Shown one piece after another: positions 1 through 11,605 of a stretch of DNA of 64,000 nucleotides. The DNA is from an uncultured Clostridium sp. GTDB taxonomy: Bacteria; Bacillota; Clostridia; Lachnospirales; Lachnospiraceae. The stretch spans positions 38,387 through 102,386 of the forward strand of contig UPYT01000010.1 in the NCBI GenBank assembly GCA_900538475.1, read 5' to 3'. Under the pieces are notes generated by a model, which saw only the letters and a program-made list of their open reading frames with translations, was not told the DNA's origin and did no database searches. Position numbers and translations under genes: made by a program. Position 1 is the stretch's first letter. Each line of letters starts with the position of its first letter.

Positions 1-197
1 ACTGCCCGGAAAGCTGTTTTATAGCCGCCAACTCCCATTTCTACGGAAAATCCGTTTTTTCTTAAATAATCTGTCAGCAGACCAGCGGCAAAAACCTCTT
101 CTCCCTCATACTCCGGATTGTCGAAAATCTGATCCGCCATGGACCAGAGTTCCTCTCGCTCCTCGTCAATCCGCTGGAATAACTCTTCCTTCCTCAT
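1..197 (-). CDS. M20-family amidohydrolase, N-terminal part (AbgB-like)
   Basis: The gene runs off the left edge, so only the first 65 or so codons are visible. It starts at ATG 197 behind an AGGAGG site (about 203-210). The visible residues (charged N-terminus, DQIFDNPE, then LLTDYLRKNGFSVE and GGYKTAFRA) match the opening of M20 peptidases/amidohydrolases such as AbgB, which remove acyl or aminoacyl groups from small amides. The metal ligands lie beyond the edge and cannot be checked. It follows the YfcC-type carrier by about 12 bp on the same strand, which suggests an uptake-and-hydrolysis pair: the carrier imports an amide or peptide-like acid and this enzyme cleaves it. The family is fairly secure; the substrate is unknown. 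Confidence 0.7.
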   Translation of the reverse strand, partial: MRKEELFQRIDEEREELWSMADQIFDNPEYEGEEVFAAGLLTDYLRKNGFSVEMGVGGYKTAFRA

Positions 198-209
198 AAC
201 AGTTCCTCC

Positions 210-1613
210 TTACATAGGTCCAAAATGAATCAGCTGCGCTCCGATTAGCAGCACAGTTCCCACAATCAGCCACAGAATGAAAATCTTCCACATAAACCGC
301 ATCCATCTGTCATAAGGAATATTGCAGGCGCTGATAATTCCCATCAGAGCAGTAGAAGTCGGAAGAATATAGTTACAGAATCCATCGCCAAAGTTAAATG
401 CCAGAATCGCTGTCTGTCTTGTTACCCCAATCAAATCAGACAGGGGAACCATAATCGGCATCACCGCTGCTGCCTGACCAGAACCGGAGGTCAGGAATAC
501 ATTGATAACGGTATTGGCAATCAGCATAGCCGGAGCCTGGAGAATGGTGGGTACACTGCCAAGTCCGCCTGCCAGAGTATGAACAACCGTATCAATGATT
601 TTTCCGTCGCTCATGATCGCGCTGATAGACTGAGCCAGTCCAATGATGATCATGGCAGACATCATTTTCTTGCAGCCCTCCAGGAAGTTTTTAGAAATTG
701 TTGCGCTGTCAAATCCCGAAATAACGCCAACAATAATTGCCAGCCAGATAAACATAGCAGCCATCTCCGGCATATCCCAGCCCCATTTGATGCTGCCGAA
801 TACAACAACCACAAGAGAAACCACCAGCGCAATTACATTCAAAATCTTTCTCAGATCGATGGTTCCAAAGCTTTCCAGATCTCCGCCCTTATTCAGCTCA
901 TTATCCTTATCCAGATCATACATGGGGCTGACAGTCGGATCTTTTTTCACCTTTAATGCATACCGGATCAAGGCAATATTGGTGAATACATAATACACAG
1001 CAAAGCAGATCCAGCGGTATCCGATACCAGAATACGGCGGAAGCTCTGCAATCTTCTGAGCTACCAGGGTTGTGTTGGGATTCAGGGTACCGGTAGAAAA
1101 TCCAATGGCACCGCCCAGCAGAATAATCGCCGCACCTGTAATCGAATCAAGACCAATGGCCAAAGACAGCATCACCATAACCGGTGCAAAAGCAATAAAC
1201 ATATTAACGCCCTGAGTTGTACAGATCAGACCAAACATCAGCGTCAGAATCGGAATAAACACATAGAGATTGTTGGAGAATTTCTTCGCCAGCTTTGCAA
1301 TCACAGCCTGCAGAGAACCGGACTGGGTCAGCATATGAAAAGCTCCGCCAGAAAACAAAATGACCAGCATCAAATCTACCCGCTTAACAAATGCCTTCAC
1401 AATGTACATGGGAATCAGCAGCGGATTCACCGGAGAGCGCTCCAGATACTGGAACTGAGTCGGATCAATGACCTTGATTCCGTCTGCATTCTCAATCCGG
1501 ACATATTCCCCTGCCGGGAGAATCCAGGTCATGGCTACTGCCGCAACAATGATCGTAAACACAATCACAAAGCTGTGCGGCATCTTAAAACGTTTTTTCT
1601 TTTTCTCACTCAT
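210..1613 (-). CDS. YfcC-family anion carrier (C4-dicarboxylate/AbgT-like)
   Basis: This is an integral membrane carrier of about 467 residues with a basic cytoplasmic N-terminus (MSEKKKKRFKMPH) followed by some 12 hydrophobic segments. The first segment with the WILPAGEY motif, the SGGAFHML stretch and the late GSGQAAAVMPIM and ILPTSTALMG motifs are typical of the YfcC/DcuC-like superfamily, whose members move dicarboxylates, amino acids or acyl-amino acids with H+ or Na+. Translation most likely starts at ATG 1613, because a strong AGGAGGTGG site sits just upstream (1621-1629); a longer reading back to 1679 has no such site. A sigma-A promoter lies at 1644-1672. It heads a unit with the M20 amidohydrolase. 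Substrate not determinable. Confidence 0.85.
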   Translation of the reverse strand: MSEKKKKRFKMPHSFVIVFTIIVAAVAMTWILPAGEYVRIENADGIKVIDPTQFQYLERSPVNPLLIPMYIVKAFVKRVDLMLVILFSGGAFHMLTQSGSLQAVIAKLAKKFSNNLYVFIPILTLMFGLICTTQGVNMFIAFAPVMVMLSLAIGLDSITGAAIILLGGAIGFSTGTLNPNTTLVAQKIAELPPYSGIGYRWICFAVYYVFTNIALIRYALKVKKDPTVSPMYDLDKDNELNKGGDLESFGTIDLRKILNVIALVVSLVVVVFGSIKWGWDMPEMAAMFIWLAIIVGVISGFDSATISKNFLEGCKKMMSAMIIIGLAQSISAIMSDGKIIDTVVHTLAGGLGSVPTILQAPAMLIANTVINVFLTSGSGQAAAVMPIMVPLSDLIGVTRQTAILAFNFGDGFCNYILPTSTALMGIISACNIPYDRWMRFMWKIFILWLIVGTVLLIGAQLIHFGPM

Positions 1614-1643
1614 AAAAAGCCACCTCCTAAGTATACTGTTTTT

Positions 1644-1672
1644 ATTATACCTAGGGGCAGCTTTCGTGACCA
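1644..1672 (-). promoter_or_regulatory. sigma-A promoter of the YfcC/M20 operon
   Basis: On the minus strand a TGGTCA -35 box (1667-1672) and a perfect TATAAT -10 box (1644-1649) are separated by 17 bp. The start codon lies about 30 bp downstream. The LysR gene ends just upstream, so its product may act here, but no clear LysR box was identified. Confidence 0.65.
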
Positions 1673-1730
1673 TTAGCAAAAACTGAAAGCAAGATTAAAT
1701 TTTTTATATTGTAGAAACAAAAATGAATTT

Positions 1731-2651
1731 TTAGTATTGTTTCCGCACGGTTTCGTACAGAATCTCAATCAGCCGATTTTCACATTCCGTTAAGACACGT
1801 CCCTTCCGGTAGGCAAGAATCAGTCTGGAATAAAAGGAATCTCTTCCTATATAGTAATATCTTACATTCTGAAATCGGGACATATTTTTTATGTACCCAA
1901 GACGGTTAAATCCTATTCCCAATCCCAGCTCAACCATACTGATAATAATATCAAAATGGGCTACCTCCAGGATTCTTCTGGGCCGGATATGGTTCTGCTC
2001 AAAAATCCTCTCCGCTGTTTTCCGCATACTCTGTGCCATAGTCGGAAGAATAAAGGTTTCTCTGTCCAGATGGATCATATCCAGATGCAGATAATCATCA
2101 CCGTCTTCCTGGTATGCATATGCGTTAGCCGGATGATCTGCCGGAAGCGCTACCAGAACCTGCTCCTTTGCCAGTTCCCGGTAGGTTACATCGGCCAGTT
2201 CATCCCGGTACATAGTCACCACAAAATCCACCGTTCCTTCCCGATACATGGCTGCCAGTTCCTCCTGGTTTCCATCCCGGAAAATAATTTCCACATCCGG
2301 ATATTCTTCCATAAACCTCTTTAGCAGCTCCGGCGCTATAGAGATTGCCCGCCTCTGCTGAATGCCAATTCGAATGGACGGATGAGCCTTGCGCCTGGCA
2401 TGATCCACCAGACAGTCAAACTCATCCTTCATTTCCAGCATTTTTCTGGCTCTGGACACATATTCCTCTCCAATCGGCGTCAGCACAAAGGAGCGGCCTG
2501 TCCGGAGAAAAAGAGAAATGCCCAGATATTTTTCCAGATTACTGATATAAACACTGAGAGCTGACGGAGAAATATAAAGCTCTTCTGCCGCTTTAGAAAT
2601 TGTCTGGCACCTGGCCAGAGTACACACATACTGCTGTTCCTTTAAGTTCAT
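1731..2651 (-). CDS. LysR-family transcriptional regulator
   Basis: A 306-residue LysR-type regulator. An N-terminal winged helix (about residues 1-60: LKEQQYVCTLARCQTISKAA, SPSALSVYISNLEKYLG) is followed by an effector-binding domain (about 90-295). ATG 2651 is preceded by GGAGAG at good spacing; an in-frame GTG two codons earlier (2657) is possible. It lies upstream of, and in the same direction as, the YfcC/M20 operon, a common arrangement for a regulator of transport and catabolism genes; the target is inferred. Family assignment is secure and the inducer is unknown. Confidence 0.88.
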   Translation of the reverse strand: MNLKEQQYVCTLARCQTISKAAEELYISPSALSVYISNLEKYLGISLFLRTGRSFVLTPIGEEYVSRARKMLEMKDEFDCLVDHARRKAHPSIRIGIQQRRAISIAPELLKRFMEEYPDVEIIFRDGNQEELAAMYREGTVDFVVTMYRDELADVTYRELAKEQVLVALPADHPANAYAYQEDGDDYLHLDMIHLDRETFILPTMAQSMRKTAERIFEQNHIRPRRILEVAHFDIIISMVELGLGIGFNRLGYIKNMSRFQNVRYYYIGRDSFYSRLILAYRKGRVLTECENRLIEILYETVRKQY

Positions 2652-2727
2652 ACACACTCTCCGAAGGCGTCCATTTCCGCCCAGTCTGTCATTTGCTTAC
2701 AGGATTTGTCATAATCCATATTCCAAC

Positions 2728-2755
2728 ATGGCCCCGGCTGAAAAGCCGGGGCCAT
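2728..2755 (-). terminator. GC-rich hairpin after the ATP synthase operon
   Basis: A perfect 12-bp inverted repeat (ATGGCCCCGGCT with AGCCGGGGCCAT) closes a 4-nt loop about 50 bp beyond the atpC stop. It lies between atpC and the co-oriented LysR gene. No T-run follows on either strand, so it may terminate weakly or act mainly as a 3' stabiliser of the atp mRNA. Confidence 0.5.
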
Positions 2756-2802
2756 AAGTCTTGCTTCATTTATCAGGTTCTTTGCCTCTCCTGACAAAGA
2801 AC

Positions 2803-3201
2803 TCATCCTTTCATTTCCAGACGTACCAGAGCTCTCTTTAAGGCCATCTCTGCGCGAAGCACATCAAGATTTGCATCTTTAGAAGCCAGCCGGTGCTCTG
2901 CACGGCTGCGGGCTTCTTCTGCACGCTTAAAGTCAATCTCATCCGGCCATTCTACCACTTCAGCCATAATCGTCACTGTCTCCGGCAGGATGGTAATAAA
3001 TCCGGAATGCAGGGCAGCCACTTTGACTTCTCCTGCCTCATGGATCTTCAATACGCCCGGAGCCACAACCGCAGTCAGCGGAATGTGGTTGGGATAAATA
3101 CCAATATCGCCCTCCGTAGTTGTCAGCTCTACCATAGTAACCTCTCCATCGTAGAACCGCTCCGTAGGAGTGACAATCTGTAATTTCATTCCATCAGCCA
3201 T
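2803..3201 (-). CDS. atpC: F1Fo ATP synthase epsilon subunit
   Basis: A 132-residue epsilon subunit, part of the F1 central stalk with gamma; it couples rotation and can inhibit ATP hydrolysis. The N-terminal beta-sandwich (residues 5-85) is seen in LQIVTPTERFYDGEVTMVEL and GDIGIYPNHIPLTAVV. The C-terminal helical hairpin contains the alanine/arginine-rich run RAEEARSRAEHRLASK. It is the last gene of the operon, 11 bp after atpD. Length and motifs are normal. Confidence 0.97.
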   Translation of the reverse strand: MADGMKLQIVTPTERFYDGEVTMVELTTTEGDIGIYPNHIPLTAVVAPGVLKIHEAGEVKVAALHSGFITILPETVTIMAEVVEWPDEIDFKRAEEARSRAEHRLASKDANLDVLRAEMALKRALVRLEMKG

Positions 3202-3212
3202 AGACGTACCCC

Positions 3213-4634
<1,422 letters not shown>

Positions 4635-4646
4635 TCAGCCATGCAT

Positions 4647-4675
4647 CTTATTGTCCGCTGTAAGCGGGCAATAAG
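4647..4675. repeat. hairpin in the atpG-atpD intergenic gap
   Basis: CTTATTG and CCGCT (4647-4659) pair with AGCGG and CAATAAG (4663-4675), with one interior mismatch or wobble. It sits in the 161-bp gap upstream of atpD, much the longest non-coding gap inside the atp operon. It may protect or process the mRNA to raise beta-subunit output; that role is inferred. Confidence 0.45.
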
Positions 4676-4765
4676 TACCGGGCGTCTGCCCTGTGAACCG
4701 TTACGATTTATTGGTTTCGCAGCAGCCCGTTTTTGTCGGACTGCCGCTTTCTTGTGCATCATTTA

Positions 4766-5635
4766 TCAGCTGATTGCATTGGCGCCTGCAATAATCTCCG
4801 TCAGCTCCTGAGTAATGGAGCCCTGACGGGCGCGGTTATACTGCAGCTCCAGCTTGCCCAGCATCTCTTCTGCATTGTTTGTTGCCGAATCCATGGCCGT
4901 CATACGTGCGCCGTTTTCACTGGCTACTGCCTCCTGAAGCGCGCCGAAAATCAGACTGCTCACGTATTTGGGAATAATCATATCCAACACAGTCTCTTCA
5001 TTGGGCTCATAGTTCATAAGAGCCTGAGCCTTCTCTGTCTCATGTTCTCCGTCTTCTCCTGCCTCCATAGTAAAGGGAAGGAGCTTAATCAGCTTCGGAA
5101 TATGGACAACCGTATTTTTGAAAGAGGTATATGCCAGATAAATTTCGCCAATTTCGCCCCGGCCAAAGGAGCCCAGCAGTTCTTTTGTCAGATCCGCCGC
5201 ATCCTGATACACCGGTTCATTGATTACCTCAGAGTAATCTCCCTTGATCTCGTAGCCTTTTTTTGACAATCCGTCACGGCCCTTCCGTCCGATTGCGTAC
5301 ACACAGGTGTCTTCTGCCTTCAGCTCCGGATTTCCCACAATCAGCTTGACGATATTGTTGTTATATCCGCCTGCCAGACCGCGGTTAGAGGTAATGGCAA
5401 TCACTGCCTTTTTCCCGCTTCCGCCGGCCTTTAAATACTTGTGGTCAATATTTCCGGATCTTTTCAGCATGGACGAAATGGTTCCATACATCATGTCAAA
5501 GTAAGGTTTGGAATTTTCCGCCTTCTGTCTTGATTTCTGCAGCTTTACTGTAGAAACCAGCTTCATGGCCTTGGTAATCTGTCCGGTGCTCTGGATACTG
5601 GCTTTCCTGCGTTTTATATCTCTCATGGATGCCAT
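4766..5635 (-). CDS. atpG: F1Fo ATP synthase gamma subunit
   Basis: The gamma subunit (289 residues) is the rotating shaft of F1. The N-terminal helix MRDIKRRKASIQSTGQITKA and the C-terminal helix (RMTAMDSATNNAEEMLGKL, then RARQGSITQELTEI) form the coiled coil and are well conserved; the middle is a Rossmann-like domain with SNRGLAGGYN. It lies 104 bp after atpA. Length is normal for the family. Confidence 0.97.
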   Translation of the reverse strand: MASMRDIKRRKASIQSTGQITKAMKLVSTVKLQKSRQKAENSKPYFDMMYGTISSMLKRSGNIDHKYLKAGGSGKKAVIAITSNRGLAGGYNNNIVKLIVGNPELKAEDTCVYAIGRKGRDGLSKKGYEIKGDYSEVINEPVYQDAADLTKELLGSFGRGEIGEIYLAYTSFKNTVVHIPKLIKLLPFTMEAGEDGEHETEKAQALMNYEPNEETVLDMIIPKYVSSLIFGALQEAVASENGARMTAMDSATNNAEEMLGKLELQYNRARQGSITQELTEIIAGANAIS

Positions 5636-5739
5636 GATATTTACCTCACTTTCGTGTCAGCTCACAGCTTTCACGGCTTTTGTCCGCCCGGCGTTCCCGT
5701 TCTGCCGCTTCCGGCCTGTTCTGCCTGACGCGCCTTTGC

Positions 5740-7801
<2,062 letters not shown>

Positions 7802-7814
<13 letters not shown>

Positions 7815-8317
7815 GTGCTCTCACCCATCTCTTTCAAAGTCTCATCAATCAGCGCATCCTGAATCTTTCCATTCATGGAGCAGCCTACAACCTTTTCAGC
7901 CATCAGAGCAGCAATGTTGACAACCTCCTGTTTCATGTCGTCAACAGCTTTCTTCTTCTCCAGCTCAATCTCACGGTTTGCCCGCTCAATGATTCTGGCT
8001 GCCTCTGTCCTGGCCTCTTCCAGCATTTCCTCCTCACGGGCTTTTGCTTTTCTCCGTGCGGTTTCCAGAATGCTCTCTGCTTCTTTGTTCACGTCCCTAA
8101 GCTTTGCTTCATACTCTTCTTTCAGAGCTGCCGCAGACGCCTGATCCTGCGCCGCCGAAGCCAGTTCGCCGGCAATCTTCTGTCTTCTCTTTTCCAGCAC
8201 GTCACGAACCGGATTGAAAAGCAGATAGGACAGTGCAAAGAACAGGATAAAGATATTGATACCAGTCAGCACCGCATCATGCAGAAGCTGCGGGTCAAAT
8301 CCTATCAGTCTGTCCAA
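7802..8317 (-). CDS. atpF: F1Fo ATP synthase b subunit
   Basis: The b subunit (171 residues) forms the peripheral stalk. One N-terminal membrane helix (about residues 14-36, INIFILFFALSYLLFNPV) is followed by a long charged coiled coil rich in Ala, Glu, Lys and Arg that dimerises and reaches F1. Its 3' end overlaps atpH by 13 bp; atpE lies 44 bp upstream. Confidence 0.95.
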
Positions 8318-8361
8318 GTCTTTAGCCTCCTTTCGCTACATTCTCCTGTCTGTTCTGTCTA

Positions 8362-8637
<276 letters not shown>

Positions 8638-8689
8638 TCAATTTAAACGTAAAATATGAAGTGTTGTATTTCACTGCATGTTCCCGCCA

Positions 8690-9403
8690 TTATTCCATCT
8701 TATCATTAATATATACCATCGTAAGCATACAGAATACGTACGTCTGGATACATCCTGAGAATAAATCGCAGTAAACATGGAGTGCTGCCGGAATACCGAT
8801 GTTTGCGAAAATTGGCATCATTCCATACCACAGTCCCATAATGATAACGCCTGACAGCAGGTTCGCAAACAGACGCAGGGAAATGGATAGCGGGTTGGCC
8901 AGCTCACCGATTAAGTTAATCGGGAACAAAATAGGCGTAGGCTCAAACAGGCTTGTGAAATGACGCACGCCGCGGTTTTTGATTCCCTGGTAGTTCACAA
9001 TGAAGAAGGTGACCATACCAAGCAGAAATGTAACGCCATAGTCTGCAGTGGGCGCACGAAGTCCCAGCATACCGCTCAGGTTGCAAAACAAAATAAACAG
9101 GAAAATCGTACCAATATAGTTGATAAACCTTCTTGCATTGCCGCCCAGAATACCGCCAGCCATATTGGCAAGGGCTTCATAGGCCATCTCCAGCGCATTC
9201 TGGAACATCCCCGGTTCATCCGTTGCCTTTTTCAGGGTCCGGTTTGCCAGAAATGCAATCAGCAGAATTAAAGCAGAGACAATCCACATTCCAATGGTGG
9301 TTGTTGTAATCCAAAAATCCTGTCCGAACATATGATACTCAAAAACGCCATGTATCATAAAGTCAGGTTCATTGGACATCAGCATTCCCATTCCTATTCT
9401 CAT
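8690..9403 (-). CDS. atpB: F1Fo ATP synthase a subunit
   Basis: The a subunit (237 residues) provides the ion half-channels against the c ring. Five to six membrane helices are visible. The essential arginine is in SISLRLFANLLSG (about residue 175), and the PLSIS/GELANP region before it is typical. The start at 9403 follows AAAGGAGG at good spacing. It lies between the atpI-like gene and atpE. Confidence 0.96.
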   Translation of the reverse strand: MRIGMGMLMSNEPDFMIHGVFEYHMFGQDFWITTTTIGMWIVSALILLIAFLANRTLKKATDEPGMFQNALEMAYEALANMAGGILGGNARRFINYIGTIFLFILFCNLSGMLGLRAPTADYGVTFLLGMVTFFIVNYQGIKNRGVRHFTSLFEPTPILFPINLIGELANPLSISLRLFANLLSGVIIMGLWYGMMPIFANIGIPAALHVYCDLFSGCIQTYVFCMLTMVYINDKME

Positions 9404-9465
9404 ACACTGTCCTCCTTTCTTCTGTATTCCAATACTTTTCTACCGGTTTTTCAGAGCTGCCTGAA

Positions 9466-9951
9466 CTAAACTGCTCCCGGATACTTCTGATTCTCCGTCT
9501 CTGACGGCTCTTCCAGCTCCTCCAGAATGGCTTTTGCAGGCTCCTCCTGATATCCCGATATTTTGCGGACCAGCGGCTGCAGATAAGCTCCCGCCTTCAT
9601 TCCCATGGCTCCCAGCACCGCTGCCAGCAGGTCAATCTTCAGCACACGCCAGAAGAAAAACAGGGCAGCTACAAACATTACCTTCCGGAGAAGGTTCTGA
9701 GCCACAGTAAGCTTGCTGGCGTAGTTTTCACTCTGACTGTCCAGGGCCCGCTCTGTTATGACAGCCATATGAACCAGCATCATCATGGCACCTGCCGCTC
9801 CCACTATAAGCCCCAGAATTACCGGAACTACCGGATAGGAAAATCCGGGAAGAAACAGGACTGCCAGAACCGCCAGAATCACATTCCACAGGATCACTCC
9901 TACAGACATCTCCAGAAGCAGCCGTTTTGTTGGTCTGCTAAGCCATATCAT
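9466..9951 (-). CDS. atpI: ATP synthase subunit I-like membrane protein
   Basis: A 161-residue protein with four hydrophobic helices (about residues 15-35, 40-62, 90-108, 110-128) and a charged, Glu-rich C-terminal tail. By family knowledge, AtpI-type proteins help assemble the c ring and may assist ion uptake. The assignment rests on size, topology and place directly upstream of atpB; the sequence is poorly conserved. It overlaps the preceding gene by 4 bp (ATGA). Confidence 0.75.
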   Translation of the reverse strand: MIWLSRPTKRLLLEMSVGVILWNVILAVLAVLFLPGFSYPVVPVILGLIVGAAGAMMMLVHMAVITERALDSQSENYASKLTVAQNLLRKVMFVAALFFFWRVLKIDLLAAVLGAMGMKAGAYLQPLVRKISGYQEEPAKAILEELEEPSETENQKYPGAV

Positions 9952-10304
9952 CTTTCGTCTGCCTCCTTCATTCTATTCTTCGGTTCCTCCGACTGTCCTG
10001 CCGCAAAAATACGGCTGGACTGCTTTGGCTTGCTGATTCCCGTTCTTGATGTCAGAGCTCTGCTCTCCTTTCGGATGCGTTCGTCCTCCTTCTTCTCCTG
10101 TTCCAGAGTCCGCTTTGCCATCCCCCAGGCACACCGTCCCCCTGACAGCACACCGAGAATCACCATTGGAATCATCACACTTCCCCCCAGATGGGAGTCC
10201 ACCTGATATCCAATGAAAACACACAGAAAGACAGGTGTGATTACGCACAGGCCAAGCTGCGTTATCATCGCAAGGCTCCGAAATACACTTTTTTTGTAAT
10301 GCAT
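9948..10304 (-). CDS. atpZ: AtpZ/AtpI-family small membrane protein
   Basis: About 118 residues beginning MHYKKSVFRSLAMITQLGL, with two membrane helices (about 10-32 and 42-60) and a basic, acid-rich C-terminal tail. The pair of helices with FIGYQVDSHLG between them matches AtpZ, a Mg2+/Ca2+-related accessory protein at the head of many Firmicute atp operons. I chose the start at 10304 because GAAGGG lies just upstream and because the promoter at 10344-10372 would fall inside the longer reading from 10373. It is the first gene of the operon. Confidence 0.75.
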   Translation of the reverse strand: MHYKKSVFRSLAMITQLGLCVITPVFLCVFIGYQVDSHLGGSVMIPMVILGVLSGGRCAWGMAKRTLEQEKKEDERIRKESRALTSRTGISKPKQSSRIFAAGQSEEPKNRMKEADER

Positions 10305-10343
10305 CACTGTCCACCCTTCTCTGTATTTTTGCATGTACCTACT

Positions 10344-10372
10344 ATTATACCCAATACTTTTTATTTTGTCCA
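10344..10372 (-). promoter_or_regulatory. sigma-A promoter of the atp operon
   Basis: TGGACA (10367-10372) and TATAAT (10344-10349) on the minus strand are spaced by 17 bp, about 40 bp before the first gene's start. This is a near-consensus vegetative promoter, fitting a highly expressed housekeeping operon. Confidence 0.75.
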
Positions 10373-10756
10373 TTATTCATAGGAATTTCGTAAAAATAAC
10401 ATTCAGATTGTACAACACTTTAAAGATTGTCACAAATTTATCATTATTATCACCAATCCTGTCCATATTATTTTGTTAATTTTCCATAGAAATCCAGAAA
10501 GTTTATGGATTTTACACTTTTTAAATCACAAAATTTTTCAGGTACACCGATAGTTTTTTCCTTTTCCAGGCCATATATCAAAATTCTGTTAAGGTTCCTC
10601 TCTGATTATATGATTTTTGTCAACAAATCATACAGGTTCCGTTAAGAGTCCGGAAAACCTATTTTCATCTGAGGGATTACCGTCTAAAATACAAAACAGT
10701 GATTGCCGATATTTCATTCACATAAATCCATATTTTGAGAGAGGAGATTTTGTCTT
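10373..10756. other. AT-rich intergenic region between atp operon and small membrane ORF
   Basis: About 380 bp, strongly AT-rich, between divergent transcription units. Apart from the atp promoter at its left edge I see no ORF or known RNA motif. No convincing promoter for the 48-residue peptide gene at 10757 was found, although it must lie here if that gene is expressed. Confidence 0.5.
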
Positions 10757-10903
10757 ATGAACAGTATTTTAATCTGGATGATTACTATTTTATATGGAGT
10801 AATCGGAGGCGTTTCCACCCTGGCTCTTGTCGCAGGTATTCCAGCCATCATCTTCTGGAAATTCTACCGCCGGGCAGCTCTGAAAATCTCTATTATGGAT
10901 TAA
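10757..10903 (+). CDS. 48-residue single-pass membrane peptide
   Basis: ATG 10757 follows a good GAGAGGAG site (about 10738-10746) and opens a 48-codon frame ending at TAA 10901-10903. Residues 4-34 form one continuous hydrophobic segment rich in Ile, Leu, Val and Gly; the C-terminus is basic (WKFYRRAALK), predicting a cytoplasmic tail. A terminator follows at 10952-11020. No family recognised. The ribosome site, membrane segment and own terminator argue that it is real. Confidence 0.6.
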   Translation: MNSILIWMITILYGVIGGVSTLALVAGIPAIIFWKFYRRAALKISIMD

Positions 10904-10928
10904 CGATTTGCCTATTTCTACACTTCCT

Positions 10929-10949
10929 TTCTTTCGGAACATCCGAAAG
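10929..10949 (+). repeat. short hairpin after the small membrane ORF
   Basis: CTTTCGGA and TCCGAAAG form an inverted repeat with a 3-nt loop, 26 bp past the stop of the 48-residue ORF. It lies just before the larger terminator-like hairpin and may add to 3' end formation. Confidence 0.4.
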
Positions 10950-10951
10950 AC

Positions 10952-11020
10952 AAATTCGCCGGAGAGACAAAGAGGTGCTTTTATACGCACAGCTTCGTTT
11001 CTCCGACGAATTTTTATTTT
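10952..11020 (+). terminator. rho-independent terminator of the small membrane ORF
   Basis: An inverted repeat (AAATTCG and CCGGAGA at 10952-10967 with TCTCCG and CGAATTT at 10998-11013) with a roughly 30-nt loop is followed by a T-rich run TTTTTATTTTT. It lies between convergent genes: the peptide on plus and the HIT gene on minus. Confidence 0.6.
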
Positions 11021-11037
11021 TCATAATTATAACCGTT

Positions 11038-11457
11038 TTACAGAGCCTGACGAATCTTCTCCGCAATCTCTTCGCACTGGGCATCGTCAAATACGACTCT
11101 TCCCGGATTCATCTCAAAGGTTCCGCCATACTCGAATTCACCCTCATACTTGGGAACAAGATGCATATGCAGATGGCAGCCGGTATCTCCGTAAGCGCCG
11201 TAGTTTACTTTCTTAGGATGGTAAACCTTGTGAATGGCGCGGGCAGCTTTTGCCACATCTGCAAAAAATGCATTTCTCTCCTCGTCCGTCAGTTCAATCA
11301 TCTCGCTGATATGCTTGTCATGAGCCAGAATCAGACGTCCCGGATGACTCTGCTCCTTAAATACATACAGAAAGCCTGTATCCATCTTACAGATAGGGTA
11401 AGCGAACTTTGCAACCAAATCTCCCTGCATACAGTATGCGCAATTTACATCTTTCAT
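11038..11457 (-). CDS. HIT-family nucleotide hydrolase
   Basis: A 139-residue HIT protein, a family that cleaves nucleoside phosphoramidates or dinucleoside polyphosphates. The catalytic triad motif is visible as HLHMHLVP near residue 100. The N-terminal CAYC with His at SHPGRLIL resembles HIT members with a zinc site, although the full ligand set is not certain. It is a single-gene unit read on the minus strand, with AGAAGGAAGG ahead of the start. The exact substrate is unknown. Confidence 0.9.
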   Translation of the reverse strand: MKDVNCAYCMQGDLVAKFAYPICKMDTGFLYVFKEQSHPGRLILAHDKHISEMIELTDEERNAFFADVAKAARAIHKVYHPKKVNYGAYGDTGCHLHMHLVPKYEGEFEYGGTFEMNPGRVVFDDAQCEEIAEKIRQAL

Positions 11458-11550
11458 GTCTTGTACCTTCCTTCTTCAGATTAGCCGTAGCAGCTGTATT
11501 ACTGCTTCTATTCTACTCCTGTTCCCGCTCATGCGCAAGTAAAACTGGCG

Positions 11551-11581
11551 AAAAGAAAAGCCGAAGTCTTCCGACTCCGGC
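11551..11581 (-). terminator. terminator of the ABC importer operon
   Basis: GCCGGAGTC and GACTTCGGC form a 9-bp stem with a GGAA loop on the minus strand, followed by TTTTCTTTT. It lies 25 bp after the last permease gene and ends that operon. Confidence 0.8.
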
Positions 11582-11605
11582 CTTTCTTGATACAGGTCTT
11601 TTTTA

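Noticed and set aside
10305..10373. Longer N-terminus for the first atp gene, starting at 10373
   Set aside because: The consensus promoter TATAAT (10344-10349) would lie inside the coding sequence, and there is no ribosome site ahead of 10373; the start at 10304 is better.
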